Below, in pieces: positions 42,724 to 51,529 of a stretch of 64,000 nucleotides of DNA; the stretch's first letter is position 1; each line of letters starts with the position of its first letter. Location of the stretch: positions 62,001 to 126,000 of the forward strand of contig NZ_JAMXSS010000002.1 of assembly GCF_024124825.1 (NCBI RefSeq), read 5' to 3'. Both the position numbers and the translations under genes were made by a program. The DNA is from Arthrobacter sp. H16F315. GTDB taxonomy: Bacteria; Actinomycetota; Actinomycetes; Actinomycetales; Micrococcaceae. The notes beneath the pieces are model-generated. The model saw nothing but the letters and a program-made list of their open reading frames with translations, had not been told where the DNA came from and made no database searches.

Positions 42724-43983
42724 GTGGCACAGCACAATCTCGGCACCGTGCTGAGCTTCGAGTTCGTCCGCACAGTCACCAAACGGCGGTTTTGGATCGG
42801 CACCTTGTCCGTTCCCCTGGTCCTTGCCGTGGTCTTCGGTCTCGTTTTCCTCAGCAACACCACCACGGATACCGCCGCCGAGGCCCAGAAGAGCGCCCAG
42901 TTCAGCATCGCGTACACGGACGCCTCGGGCCTTATCACTGCCGCGGACGCCGCGATTTTCGGAGCCACGGCGGCGGACTCCCCCGACGCCGGAATCCGGG
43001 CCGTGCAGTCCGGCGCTGTCGACGCGTACTTCGACTACCCGGCCCGCCCCGAATCGACCGCCGTGCGCGCCTACGGTGTGGACAAGGGGATATTCGAGAA
43101 CGGCAAGTACGCCGCCGTCGCGCAGGCCATCCTGGCGCGCGCCGTCGAGCAGAAGATCGGCGCACCGCAACTGTCAGTGCTCGCCAACGGAAAACTCCAG
43201 ATCGAGACCGTCACTTACAGCGGCGCCAAGGAATCCGGCGGGTTGGGCTCGGTGATTCCACCACTGATCTTCCTGGTGGTTTTCTACGGGCTGATCGTGC
43301 TGCTGGCCGGGCAGATGCTCAACTCCACGCTGGAGGAGAAGGAGAACCGCGTCACCGAAATGATCCTGACCACCCTCAAACCGACGACGCTCATCGCGGG
43401 CAAGGTGATCGCGCTCTTCGCGATTGGCCTGGTGCAGATGCTGGTGTTCCTGTCACCAATCGTGATCGCCCGGTTGTTCTTCCCCGAGGAGCTCAGCCTG
43501 GCCGCGCTGAACCTGCCCCCGCTGATCCTGGACCCGGTCCGGATGACCGTTGGCCTGCTGATCCTGGCCGGCGGCTTCGCCCTGTTCACCACCACCCTGG
43601 TGGCCATCGGCGCCGTGATGCCAACGGCCAAGGAAGCGGGAAATTTTATGGGCGCGATGATGGCGCTGATCTTTGTGCCGTTCTACGCCGTGGCCCTAGT
43701 GGTCTCCGATCCACAATCCCCAATTGTGCAAATCTTCACCTTTTTCCCGTTTTCCGCACCGGTCACCGCCCTACTGCGCAACGGCTTCGGCTCCCTGAGC
43801 CTGCTTGAGGCCGGCATCGTGATCGTAATCCTGTATCTGGGCGCGGCAGTGATGCTCCGTGTGGCAGTGCGGCTCTTCCAGTACGGTTCCATCTCCTACA
43901 CCTCGAAGGTCAACGTCCGCACCGCATTGCGTGCCGGGTCGCGGCACCGGCCCCCGGCCCGTCCCCCGACGGCGGCCCGCTGA
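42724..43983 (+). CDS. ABC-2 type exporter permease (NatB-like)
   Basis: 419 residues. First helix about 22-42 (FWIGTLSVPLVLAVVFGLVF), a large outer loop, then five to six helices from 180 on (VIPPLIFLVVFYGLIVLLAG, VIALFAIGLVQMLVFLSPIV, MTVGLLILAGGFALFTTTLV, MMALIFVPFYAVALVV). The motif STLEEKENRVTEMILTTLKP is the hallmark of the NatB/YhaP permease group. It forms the membrane part of the exporter with the preceding ATPase. GTG start with GGAAGG twelve bases upstream. Confidence 0.88.
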   Translation: MAQHNLGTVLSFEFVRTVTKRRFWIGTLSVPLVLAVVFGLVFLSNTTTDTAAEAQKSAQFSIAYTDASGLITAADAAIFGATAADSPDAGIRAVQSGAVDAYFDYPARPESTAVRAYGVDKGIFENGKYAAVAQAILARAVEQKIGAPQLSVLANGKLQIETVTYSGAKESGGLGSVIPPLIFLVVFYGLIVLLAGQMLNSTLEEKENRVTEMILTTLKPTTLIAGKVIALFAIGLVQMLVFLSPIVIARLFFPEELSLAALNLPPLILDPVRMTVGLLILAGGFALFTTTLVAIGAVMPTAKEAGNFMGAMMALIFVPFYAVALVVSDPQSPIVQIFTFFPFSAPVTALLRNGFGSLSLLEAGIVIVILYLGAAVMLRVAVRLFQYGSISYTSKVNVRTALRAGSRHRPPARPPTAAR

Positions 43984-44005
43984 GGGCTGTGGCTTCAAAA
44001 GCGCG

Positions 44006-44773
44006 CTACTTACCCGCGCTTCCGGCAATCCCGTCCGCCGGCCGGAGGGAGGTGATCATGGTCCGGATGTCCTGGTATTCCGGCGTGGACGCGTACAGCT
44101 TCGCTTTCTCCAGATACGGCAGCGCGGGGTCCCCGGGCGTCTGATTCAGCTCCGGACTGTACGTCCCGCCGAAGAAGGCGCCGCTCGGCGGCCACAGGAA
44201 CAGGTGGAACATCGGGCACGCCGTAGCACCGGACTCTTCGGGAACCATGGTGATGCCGTAGGCGGCGATTGTGGACCGGGTGGCAAGCGCCTGCGTGTCC
44301 TCACCCCGGGACTCGAACACATAGCGTGGCGCTCCGGCGTCGGCGGCTCCGGGTTCGGCGAGCGCCACCATCGGCTGGGAGTCGAAGATCCGGTAAGCGG
44401 ACTTACCGGTGCATTCCGCCCCGGTGGCAATGTTGGTCCGCAGACCCGCCAGCTGTTTGCCCCCGGCGTTCATCACGTCGACAAAATCGCCGGAGAGTGC
44501 CCCGCCCGGGTCTTTGACCGTCCAATCGGCGGGATAGTCGAAGGACAGCTCCCGGCCCGCTGTTGTGAATGTCCTCCAGCCCGACGCCGGCGTCCCGGGC
44601 GGCGTTGTTGCGGGCGTTGTTGCGGGCGGCGGGACGGGCGCCGTCGTGCTGCCCGGGCTCGCCGAGGCGGCCGGCGGGGCGGGCGGAGCACCGCAGGATG
44701 TCAGCAGCAGCAAACCCAGGCCCAAGCTGAAGTCCGCGGTTGCGGCGCGCGCGGTGTACACAGTTCGACTCAT
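44006..44773 (-). CDS. Putative lipoprotein of unknown function
   Basis: 255 residues. A signal region FSLGLGLLLLTSC ends in a lipobox-like LTSC, followed by a Pro/Ala/Ser/Thr-rich linker (to about 70) and a folded domain (GWRTFTTAGRELSFDYPADW, DFVDVMNAGGKQLAGLRTNI, SQPMVALAEPGAADAGAPRY, TYSPELNQTPGDPALPYLEK). The opening FDYPADW resembles PsbP/lipoprotein domains that start with a photosystem-like strand, but I cannot assign the family. Start ATG 44773 follows AAGGGGG. It converges with the exporter gene. Confidence 0.75.
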   Translation of the reverse strand: MSRTVYTARAATADFSLGLGLLLLTSCGAPPAPPAASASPGSTTAPVPPPATTPATTPPGTPASGWRTFTTAGRELSFDYPADWTVKDPGGALSGDFVDVMNAGGKQLAGLRTNIATGAECTGKSAYRIFDSQPMVALAEPGAADAGAPRYVFESRGEDTQALATRSTIAAYGITMVPEESGATACPMFHLFLWPPSGAFFGGTYSPELNQTPGDPALPYLEKAKLYASTPEYQDIRTMITSLRPADGIAGSAGK

Positions 44774-44937
44774 CACACCCCCTTGGGAGACGACGTGTTG
44801 GAACCATTCTCGAACGTTGCGGCGCAGGCGGTAGGGACTTTGGGCCCGTACCGGCCGCCACAGCCGGCCGTGACGCTACCCACGTTGACAGGGCGCCGAT
44901 TTCAATTGCCCGTCAAAGCTTGCTAGAGCTTAAACAT

Positions 44938-46171
44938 ATGGAAGAAGTCTTGAGTGAAGCCGTGCCCTATTTTGCCGTCGCCTGCGGCATTGCCGCCGGG
45001 TATTTCCTGTCCTGGCTGATTCGAAAGGTAGTGCTCCGGATTAACCGCGGACGGCACGAGCTGCAGGAGACGTCGAGGGTGGCCCGGGCCCCGCTGCGGA
45101 TAGTGCTGGTGCTGATCGGCGTTAAGGTCGCGCTGGCCTTCACTACGCAGGGCGGTGGCTGGCGCACGCCGGTGGACCATCTGCTGCTGATCGCACTGAT
45201 CGGCTCCATCGCCTGGCTCGCTATCGCCTTGCTGCTGATCGTGGAGACCCTGGTACTGCACCGCTACAGTGTGGACAAATCTGATAACCGGCGGGCCCGG
45301 CGGCTGCAGACCCAAATGATCCTGGCCCGGCGGATTGCCGTGGCCCTGATTGTGGTGCTGGCGGTAGGCAGCGCCATGCTGACCTTTCCGGCGGTCCAGG
45401 CCCTGGGCGCCGGCATCCTGGCCTCGGCCGGTGTGATCTCGATTGTGGCTGGCCTCGCGGCGCAAAGCCTCGCTGATCAACGTCTTCGCCGGTGTCCAGC
45501 TGGCCTTCACGGATGCGATCCGGGTGGGCGATGTGGTGGTGGTTGAAAAGGAATGGGGCCGAATCGAGGAAATCACCCTGACCTACGTGGTGGTTCACAT
45601 CTGGGACGACCGTCGTATGATCCTCCCGTCAGTGCACTTCACCACCACACCTTTTGAGAACTGGACCCGCCGCCAGTCCGAGGTGATGGGCACCGTGGAG
45701 TTGGACCTCGACTGGCATGCCCCCTTGGAGGCAATGCGTGCGGAGCTAAAAGCCGTGCTGGCCGAGACGGATCTTTGGGACAAGCGTGTGGGGGTCCTGC
45801 AGATCACCGACGCCACCAAGGGCTTTGTCCGGGTCCGCATCCTGGTCAGTGCCGCGGACAGTGCCGCGTTGTTTGACCTGCGCTGCCTGATCCGGGAAGA
45901 AATGGTGCTCTTCCTGCAAAAGGGACATCCCTCGGCCCTCCCCCATGTCCGGCTGGAAACCATGCCGACCACCCGCCCGGCGGCGAAGCCGGGTACCAAG
46001 GGAGAGGCCAAGGTTGCCGCGGCCGACGAGCAGGCCCGCACGCACGGTGACCCGCGCGATTCTCAGCTGTTTACCGGTTCCGTCGAGGCGATCGAACGCT
46101 CCCGGGCCTTCTCCGGGCCCGGCGAGGAGGTCTTCGAGGACCGGGACAACGCCATCGCCGCGCAAAAGTAG
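44938..46171 (+). pseudogene. MscS-type mechanosensitive channel, single-base frameshift
   Basis: About 411 residues when repaired. The first frame has helices at 8-28, 55-75, 90-110 and 135-175 and ends in the pore-helix motif GAGILASAGVISIVAGLAAQ. The next frame continues SLINVFAGVQLAFTDAIRVG, DVVVVEKEWGRIEEITLTYV and ILPSVHFTTTPFENWTR, the beta domain of MscS. The usual sequence is AAQASL/AAQKSL-NVFAG; an extra A in 45464-45466 breaks the frame. Both halves are well conserved, so the lesion is recent or a sequencing error. The product would relieve osmotic downshock. The C-terminal 90 residues are charged and variable. ATG 44938 has no strong ribosome-binding site. Confidence 0.8.
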
Positions 46172-46299
46172 GCCGGCCGGCTCTTCCCTGCTCCCGCCCA
46201 CTGGCCGATAATCAGACGTTGGCGAAACAGCAGCAGCAGCTGTATCTGCTGAACCAGTCAGCCCAGGCACCATCCGTTCGATGAGTGAGGGAGCCAGAC

Positions 46300-46476
46300 A
46301 TGACCATTCCACCGCCGCAAGAACCTGAGCCGTTTCCGCCGGAGCCGGGTCCCACCACGCCCGAGCCGCACCCCGGCGACCCGTTCCCGCCCGAGCCCGG
46401 GCCGGTCCCTTCCCCGGAACCCGGCCCCTACCCCGCACCCGGCCCGCTGCCGATTCCGGATCCCGGCCCGCTTTAG
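46300..46476 (+). CDS. Very short proline-rich protein
   Basis: 58 residues, over 40% Pro, built from PEPGP/PEP units (MTIPPPQEPEPFPPEPGP, PFPPEPGPVPSPEPGP). No signal peptide, Cys or aromatic core, so it is probably unstructured. GAGGGAG eight bases before ATG and a strong bidirectional terminator directly after the stop argue that it is expressed. Function unknown; it could bind SH3-like or WW-like domains or be a cell-wall spacer. Confidence 0.55.
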   Translation: MTIPPPQEPEPFPPEPGPTTPEPHPGDPFPPEPGPVPSPEPGPYPAPGPLPIPDPGPL

Positions 46477-46501
46477 CTTCGGGCCGGCACCCAGGACACA
46501 C

Positions 46502-46544
46502 AAAAACCCCTCGCCCACCGGATTCCGGCGTCGAGGGGTCTTTT
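46502..46544. terminator. Bidirectional terminator
   Basis: ACCCCTCG pairs with CGAGGGGT, flanked by AAAAA on one side and CTTTT on the other, between convergent genes; it can act in both directions. Confidence 0.85.
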
Positions 46545-46587
46545 GCGTGTCGCGGGGAATGCCGCGGGGAAGAAGGCTGGTCGGCCG

Positions 46588-47478
46588 CTACGGCAGGACG
46601 ATGTCGTGGGTCCTGTGGTCGTAGTGGATCACCAGCTGGCCGCCGGAGTGGTGCACCTCGTGGTTGGCGCCATCGAACGCACCGAAGGCGCCGAAATTCT
46701 CGGTCCAGGAGCGGTTGATGGCGATCTTGAAGCTGTAGGAGCCGGCCGGGAGTTGCGCCGCGAGCTTCCAGAGCTGATCGACGAGATCCAGCTCCATCTG
46801 GGATTCGTCGTATTGCGGGGCCCAGTTGGCCGGGGCGCCCAGCAGGATATTGAAGTCGCCGGCAACTGCCACTGCGTCCGGCTGCTCGACGGTGCCGACG
46901 CTGGCGGCGGGGGCCACGGACTCCGCGGCCGGCGAAGCGGCAGCCGGGGCAGTGGCCGGGGCAGTGTCCGCCGCTTCAGCAGGTGCCTTGACGGCCGTTT
47001 TACGCTTTCGGACCGCCTTGGCGACGGGGGCGACGGCGTCCTCGACCAGCTTGGCTGCCTTTTCCGCCACCTTGGCAGCCTTCGGAGCGGCCTTCGCGGG
47101 CTTGCCGGCGGGCGCCGTAGGCAGCGGGGTGTCGGCGGGAACAGGGGTTCCGGCGTCGAGCGCTGCGGCGAAGGCGGCCGGGTCGGCGAAAGCGACGGTG
47201 GCGCGCTGGCCGTCCTCGGTGATCGTCCAGCCCGAACGGCCCTTAACCAGCCAGCCGGCCTTGACCAGCTTGGCTGTAGCTGTGGTCAGCGTCTTGTGAC
47301 CGCGGGGAATGCCGCCGCTGAGCAGTTCACGCTCGAACTCGTTGAGCGGGACGCGGGCGATTGCCTCGCCCAGGACTGACCCGGCGTTCAGTTTCTCATC
47401 TGTCCACACGCCCTCGGCAAGGACGTCCAGTACGGCCTTCAGCCGGCGGGTGGTGTTTTCGGCAGTGTTCGCGCCCAT
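46588..47478 (-). CDS. Winged-helix protein fused to an X25 pullulanase-type domain
   Basis: 296 residues, no signal peptide. Residues 1-100 look like a winged-helix domain (LKAVLDVLAEGVWTDEKLNA, ARVPLNEFERELLSGGIPRG, TATAKLVKAGWLVKGRSGWT). Residues 100-200 are an Ala/Pro/Lys-rich linker (PAKAAPKAAKVAEKAAKLVE). Residues 205-296 match the X25 beta domain of pullulanases (DAVAVAGDFNILLGAPANWA, LWKLAAQLPAGSYSFKIAIN, RSWTENFGAFGAFDGANHEV). X25 and CBM48 domains bind or flank alpha-glucan. A DNA-binding-like module joined to a glucan domain in the cytosol suggests a glycogen-linked regulator or a protein on glycogen granules. The gene stands alone. Confidence 0.7.
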   Translation of the reverse strand: MGANTAENTTRRLKAVLDVLAEGVWTDEKLNAGSVLGEAIARVPLNEFERELLSGGIPRGHKTLTTATAKLVKAGWLVKGRSGWTITEDGQRATVAFADPAAFAAALDAGTPVPADTPLPTAPAGKPAKAAPKAAKVAEKAAKLVEDAVAPVAKAVRKRKTAVKAPAEAADTAPATAPAAASPAAESVAPAASVGTVEQPDAVAVAGDFNILLGAPANWAPQYDESQMELDLVDQLWKLAAQLPAGSYSFKIAINRSWTENFGAFGAFDGANHEVHHSGGQLVIHYDHRTHDIVLP

Positions 47479-47702
47479 GGGTCTCCTCTAGAAGCAATTG
47501 ATCCATCTGCATTTTGCCAAGGATGGATGCGTTTCCGCGAGTAGCAACGGTTAACTGTGTGTGTCGTGACCCACTATGACAGCCTCAACGGGGGTCCGCG
47601 AGGGCCGAACCACCGGTACCCGTCAGTAGCAAAGCCGGCGCGGGCCTCCTGGGGGGCCGGCGCCGGAGTCCGCGTCGGGCCCTCAGCGACCCCGCAGCGC
47701 TG

Positions 47703-48569
47703 CTAAAGCTTGGGGATCAGGACGGGGGTGTTCTTCTTGTACGCCTCGTAATCGGCCTGGCCGCCCCACTTCTTGTCGGACTTCTGTTCCAGGAGCGGCA
47801 CGCCGCTGACCCGGGTGAGCAGGAGGATAACAAACACCGGCGAGATCAGGGCCACCCACTGCCAGCCTTCCAGCGCCGGCGCGGCGATGACAGCGACGCC
47901 GATCCACAGCAGGATCTCGCCGAAGTAGTTCGGGTGGCGGGACTTCGACCACAGCCCGGTGGAGATGAAGTGGCCCTTGTTGGCGGCATCAGCATTAAAG
48001 CGGCTCTTCTGCAGGTCCGCCACGGCCTCGATGGCAAACCCGACGGCCCACAGCACGAAGCCAATCAGCGCGAACCAATCGAGCGCCACACGGGTCGCAG
48101 ACGTGATGGCCACCCACGCCGCTGCGGCGGTGAAGACCACCCAGAGTCCCTGAATCGTCCACACATTCAAGAACCGCACAAAGGACGGCTTAATCTCGTC
48201 GAAGCGGTCATCCTTGCCGGCCTTGCTGATGCGGCGGAACAGGAAACTGCCCAGCCGCAGGGCCCAGACGAGGACCATGGCTGCCAGCAGCAAGGCCCGC
48301 GCGTCGATCCCCGGCGTGAGCAGGACCAGCAACAGTGTGATGGCAATGTAGGTCAGGGAGCCGGTCAGGTCGTAGAACTTCTCGGTCTGGGCCTTAAAAG
48401 AGGGGATAAACACCAGCCACTGGATGAGGAACGCCGCCCCCACCGCCATGGCGAACGCGGGGATCGCGCCCACGGTGGCTCCACCCTGGCTGCCAGCCAC
48501 GGCGATAAGTGCCGCCAGCAGCACGATCACGGGGAGGACAATAAGCGACTTTCGGACTGAATCCTTCAC
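47703..48569 (-). CDS. DUF1295 membrane protein (steroid-5-alpha-reductase-like)
   Basis: 288 residues with seven or more transmembrane helices. The C-terminal half holds the DUF1295 signature: WALRLGSFLFRRISKAGKDD, WAVGFAIEAVADLQKSRFNA, TGLWSKSRHPNYFGEILLWI and YEAYKKNTPVLIPKL. SRHPNY-GE binds NADPH in the reductase/methyltransferase superfamily. Probably a lipid or isoprenoid reductase. It is divergent from the MarR-acyl-CoA ligase operon over a perfect 35-bp palindrome, so it is likely a target of that MarR protein. Confidence 0.88.
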   Translation of the reverse strand: MKDSVRKSLIVLPVIVLLAALIAVAGSQGGATVGAIPAFAMAVGAAFLIQWLVFIPSFKAQTEKFYDLTGSLTYIAITLLLVLLTPGIDARALLLAAMVLVWALRLGSFLFRRISKAGKDDRFDEIKPSFVRFLNVWTIQGLWVVFTAAAAWVAITSATRVALDWFALIGFVLWAVGFAIEAVADLQKSRFNADAANKGHFISTGLWSKSRHPNYFGEILLWIGVAVIAAPALEGWQWVALISPVFVILLLTRVSGVPLLEQKSDKKWGGQADYEAYKKNTPVLIPKL

Positions 48570-48645
48570 GAGGAATTCCTTTCACACGCGGGGCGGGGCA
48601 CTGCCGCGCCGCCCCGGAGGTGTTCCGCCGGGCATCAGCAGGTTT

Positions 48646-48680
48646 AGTCAATCTTATTTGATGATCAAATAAGATTGACT
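48646..48680. promoter_or_regulatory. Perfect 35-bp palindromic operator
   Basis: Half-site AGTCAATCTTATTTGAT at 48646-48662, centre G at 48663, and its exact complement at 48664-48680. It lies between the divergent DUF1295 and MarR genes. Each arm contains TAAGAT outward, a plausible -10 box about 30 bases before the MarR start, so a bound dimer would block both promoters. It is AT-rich against a very GC-rich background. Confidence 0.85.
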
Positions 48681-48711
48681 CGTCACGGGATCCGGAACGT
48701 CAGGAGTGGAC

Positions 48712-49173
48712 ATGACCGCGTCAAAGCACCACCCGGCCACCTTGGCCCTGCAGAGCCTGTTCACGCTCGCCAACGAGACCGAGCGTGAAATCGCCCGCGG
48801 CATGGGACTGAACCTCACCGACTTCCGTGCGCTCTCGGCACTGGAAATCTCGGGGCAGGTTACGGTGGGCCAGCTCGCCGAGCAACTGGGAACAACCCCT
48901 GCAACTACCACGGCGATCGTTAGCCGGTTGGAGTCCCGCGGCTACGTGGCCCGGCAACGCAGTACCAAGGACCGCCGCCGGGTCCACGTCCGCCCCACCC
49001 CAGCGTCGTTCACAGCAATCACGGGCCTGATGCAGCCCCTGATGACTGCCTCCAACGAGCACCTCCGGCTGTTGCCTGCCGCAAACCAGACAGTCATCGC
49101 GGACTTCCTGCACGTCGCGCAGGGCATGATGCGCCACCATTTACACGCACTTTCCGAAAAGGACGCCCGATGA
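48712..49173 (+). CDS. MarR-family transcriptional regulator
   Basis: 153 residues. The winged helix lies at about 45-105: DFRALSALEISGQVTVGQLA, EQLGTTPATTTAIVSRLESR, GYVARQRSTKDRRRVHVRPT (wing with DxRR). Dimer helices flank it. The in-frame GTG at 48706 and the ATG at 48712 are both possible; AGGAG precedes either. Its stop overlaps the start of the acyl-CoA ligase gene. The adjoining perfect palindrome is the obvious operator, with control of the DUF1295 gene and its own operon. Ligand possibly an acyl-CoA or fatty acid, by analogy with neighbours. Confidence 0.9.
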   Translation: MTASKHHPATLALQSLFTLANETEREIARGMGLNLTDFRALSALEISGQVTVGQLAEQLGTTPATTTAIVSRLESRGYVARQRSTKDRRRVHVRPTPASFTAITGLMQPLMTASNEHLRLLPAANQTVIADFLHVAQGMMRHHLHALSEKDAR

Positions 49174-51038
49174 GCGAGTTCACCACCCCGCTGCTGGTCC
49201 AGGCCTCCGGCCATCGAAACGCCACGGAACTGCTCCTGCAACGGTTCCGGACCGCCCCGGAGCACATCGCCTTCGAAGTACGCGCCGCGCACGCCGACGT
49301 CACCGCACCGTGGCGGCAGGTGACCACCCGGCAGTTCGTTGACGAGGTCCGGGCCCTCGCCAAGGGCCTCATCGCCGCCGGCCTGCAGCCTGGCGAATCA
49401 CTCGCCATTATGTCTCCCACCCGATATGAGTGGGCCCTGGCCGACATGGCAGCGTGGTTCGCGGGCGCCGTCGTGGTCCCCGTCTACGAGACCTCGGCCG
49501 CTCCCCAGGTGACCGCCATCCTCGCCGACGCCGACGTCCGGCTGGCGATCGCCGGCACCGCTGAGCATGCCCTCTTGCTGGAGCAAGGGTTCGCACAGTC
49601 CGGGATACCCTGCCTGGGGGTCTGGACGATGGATGCCGGCCCGGGGCCGGACCTGGCCGACCTCGTGGCCCGCGGCGCCGGCATCACCGACGACGCGGTG
49701 GAGGAACGGCGCCTGCTGGCAGACCTCGACTCGGTCGCGACCATCGTCTATACCTCCGGCACCACGGCCGCGCCCAAGGGCGCCCTGATCACCCACGGCA
49801 ACTTCGTGGGGCAGGTGCTCAACGTGGCCGCCGCCTACACCGGGGTGGTCCGCGAGGGCGGCAACACCATTATCTTCCTGCCCATGGCCCACGTGTTGGC
49901 CCGCGGACTGCAGCTGACCTGCCTTGCCAACGGCATGCGTATTGCGCACCTCGCGGACCCCCGGGACGTTGTGCCCGCCCTCGGCGCACTGCAGCCCACC
50001 TTCCTGGTGGTGGTCCCCCGCGTCTTGCAGAAGATCCAGGCGTCTGCCGCGGCCGCCGCCGCGCACAAGCATCTGGGCCGGGTGTGGGCGTCTGCGCAGA
50101 GCACGGCAGTGGACTGGGGCCGGCTGGCTGAAGCCCGCGACGCCGACCCGACCGTCCGGCCTGCCCGCGGCCTGCGCGTCCGGCATGCGCTCTTCGATCG
50201 CCTGTTCTATGCCCGGCTCCGGACGCTGATGGGCGGACGCCTGGACTACCTGCTCTCCGGCGCCGCCGCGCTCGACGCCGAGTTGTCCCTGTTCTTCCGG
50301 GGCCTCGGCCTGCCGGTCATCGAGGGCTACGGCCTCACCGAAACAACCGCCCCGCTGACCGGTAATATGCCCGGCTCAATCCGGGCCGGGTCGGTGGGAG
50401 TCCCGATGCCCGGCACAACCGTGCGCCTCTCGGACCAGGGCGAGGTACTCGCCCACGGAGTCGGGGTGTTCGCCGGCTACCGCAGGCCGGCCGACAACGC
50501 TGACGCGTTCGAGGACGGGTTTTTCCGCACCGGCGACCTCGGCGAACTCGACGAGCTCGGACGACTCACCCTCAAGGGCCGGATCAAGGACGTTATTGTC
50601 ACTGCCGGCGGCAAGACCATCTCCCCCGCCATTTGGGAAGGCTACGTCGAGGGCGACCCCCTGGTAGCACACGCCGTCATGGTGGGAGAAGGCAAACCGT
50701 TCCTCGGCGGGCTTGTGCTGCTGGATCCGGAGTCCGTCGCTGCGTGGGCGGAGCGCGAGGGCATCGCCGATCTGGCCGGCCTGCGGATTCCGGACGACGG
50801 CGCCGCCGTCCAGATCGACGACGTTCGGCTCCTCACCGCGATTGGCAAGGCGGTCAGCTCCGCCAACGCCAAGATCGCCCGCTCCGAGCAGGTCCGCCGG
50901 TTTGTGTTGCTGCTCGCGGACCTCAGCGAAGCCAACGGCATCGTGACCCCCACCATGAAACTCAAGCGCGCCGCGTTCACCGCCCGCGCCCACCACATCG
51001 TGGACAACCTCTACGCCGAACCCAGGAGCCAGGCATGA
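49170..51038 (+). CDS. Long-chain-type acyl-CoA ligase (AMP-forming)
   Basis: 622 residues. Adenylate-forming enzyme: P-loop IVYTSGTTAAPKGALITHG, A5 region IEGYGLTETTAPLTGNMPGS, A7/A8 FFRTGDLGELDELGRLTLKG with RIKDVIVTAGGKTISP, and the C-terminal Lys region NGIVTPTMKLKR. The order and FLPMAHVLARGLQL place it with the FadD15-like long-chain ligases of actinobacteria. It activates fatty acids for lipid synthesis or breakdown. Both ends overlap neighbours (MarR upstream, DUF2177 downstream), so the three are one operon. Confidence 0.92.
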   Translation: MSEFTTPLLVQASGHRNATELLLQRFRTAPEHIAFEVRAAHADVTAPWRQVTTRQFVDEVRALAKGLIAAGLQPGESLAIMSPTRYEWALADMAAWFAGAVVVPVYETSAAPQVTAILADADVRLAIAGTAEHALLLEQGFAQSGIPCLGVWTMDAGPGPDLADLVARGAGITDDAVEERRLLADLDSVATIVYTSGTTAAPKGALITHGNFVGQVLNVAAAYTGVVREGGNTIIFLPMAHVLARGLQLTCLANGMRIAHLADPRDVVPALGALQPTFLVVVPRVLQKIQASAAAAAAHKHLGRVWASAQSTAVDWGRLAEARDADPTVRPARGLRVRHALFDRLFYARLRTLMGGRLDYLLSGAAALDAELSLFFRGLGLPVIEGYGLTETTAPLTGNMPGSIRAGSVGVPMPGTTVRLSDQGEVLAHGVGVFAGYRRPADNADAFEDGFFRTGDLGELDELGRLTLKGRIKDVIVTAGGKTISPAIWEGYVEGDPLVAHAVMVGEGKPFLGGLVLLDPESVAAWAEREGIADLAGLRIPDDGAAVQIDDVRLLTAIGKAVSSANAKIARSEQVRRFVLLLADLSEANGIVTPTMKLKRAAFTARAHHIVDNLYAEPRSQA

Positions 51039-51469
51039 ACGTTCGAACCAGGAATTGGCTGCTGTCCTACGCAGTCACCGCTGTCATCTTCGCAGTCATC
51101 GACGTTGCGTGGATCACCATCGTGGCGAATCGACAGTACGAGAGCCAGATCGGCGACCTGCTGGCCCCCAGCGTCAATCTGGCCGGCGCCGTTGTGTTCT
51201 ACCTGGTCTACGTCGCCGGGATTGTGCACTACGGCGTCCAGCCCAACCACCAGGCCGCGACTCTGCGGCAGCGGGTGCTGGGAGCCGCCCTGTTCGGCTT
51301 CTTCAGCTACGCAACGTGGGCGCTGACCGCGCTCGCCGTCCTCAAGGACTTCCCGGTCCTGGTGGCCTTGACCGACATTGCCTGGGGCGCCGCGGTCTGC
51401 AGCGCCGTCACCTGGCTCACCGCCACCCTCCTGCGGCGTGTCCTCTCCCGGGCCGGCACGCCCGCATAG
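51035..51469 (+). CDS. DUF2177 membrane protein
   Basis: 144 residues with four helices (LLSYAVTAVIFAVIDVAWIT, VNLAGAVVFYLVYVAGIVHY, LGAALFGFFSYATWALTALA, ITDIAWGAAVCSAVTWLTAT region). The motif Y-A-T-W-A-L-T-A-L-A and the paired Asp-x-x-W in helix 1 and 4 are typical of DUF2177. Function unknown. ATG overlaps the ligase stop by four bases, making it the third gene of the MarR operon, so a lipid-membrane role is plausible. Confidence 0.85.
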   Translation: MNVRTRNWLLSYAVTAVIFAVIDVAWITIVANRQYESQIGDLLAPSVNLAGAVVFYLVYVAGIVHYGVQPNHQAATLRQRVLGAALFGFFSYATWALTALAVLKDFPVLVALTDIAWGAAVCSAVTWLTATLLRRVLSRAGTPA

Positions 51470-51470
51470 G

Positions 51471-51498
51471 CCGAAGCGCCGGCGCGCCGCCGCTTCGG
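51471..51498. terminator. Hairpin between convergent DUF2177 and deaminase genes
   Basis: CCGAAGCG pairs with CGCTTCGG around CCGGCGCGCCGC, which is itself partly self-complementary. Confidence 0.75.
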
Positions 51499-51529
51499 GC
51501 GCCTAAAAAGTGCCGGGGCGGAGGGGGCA

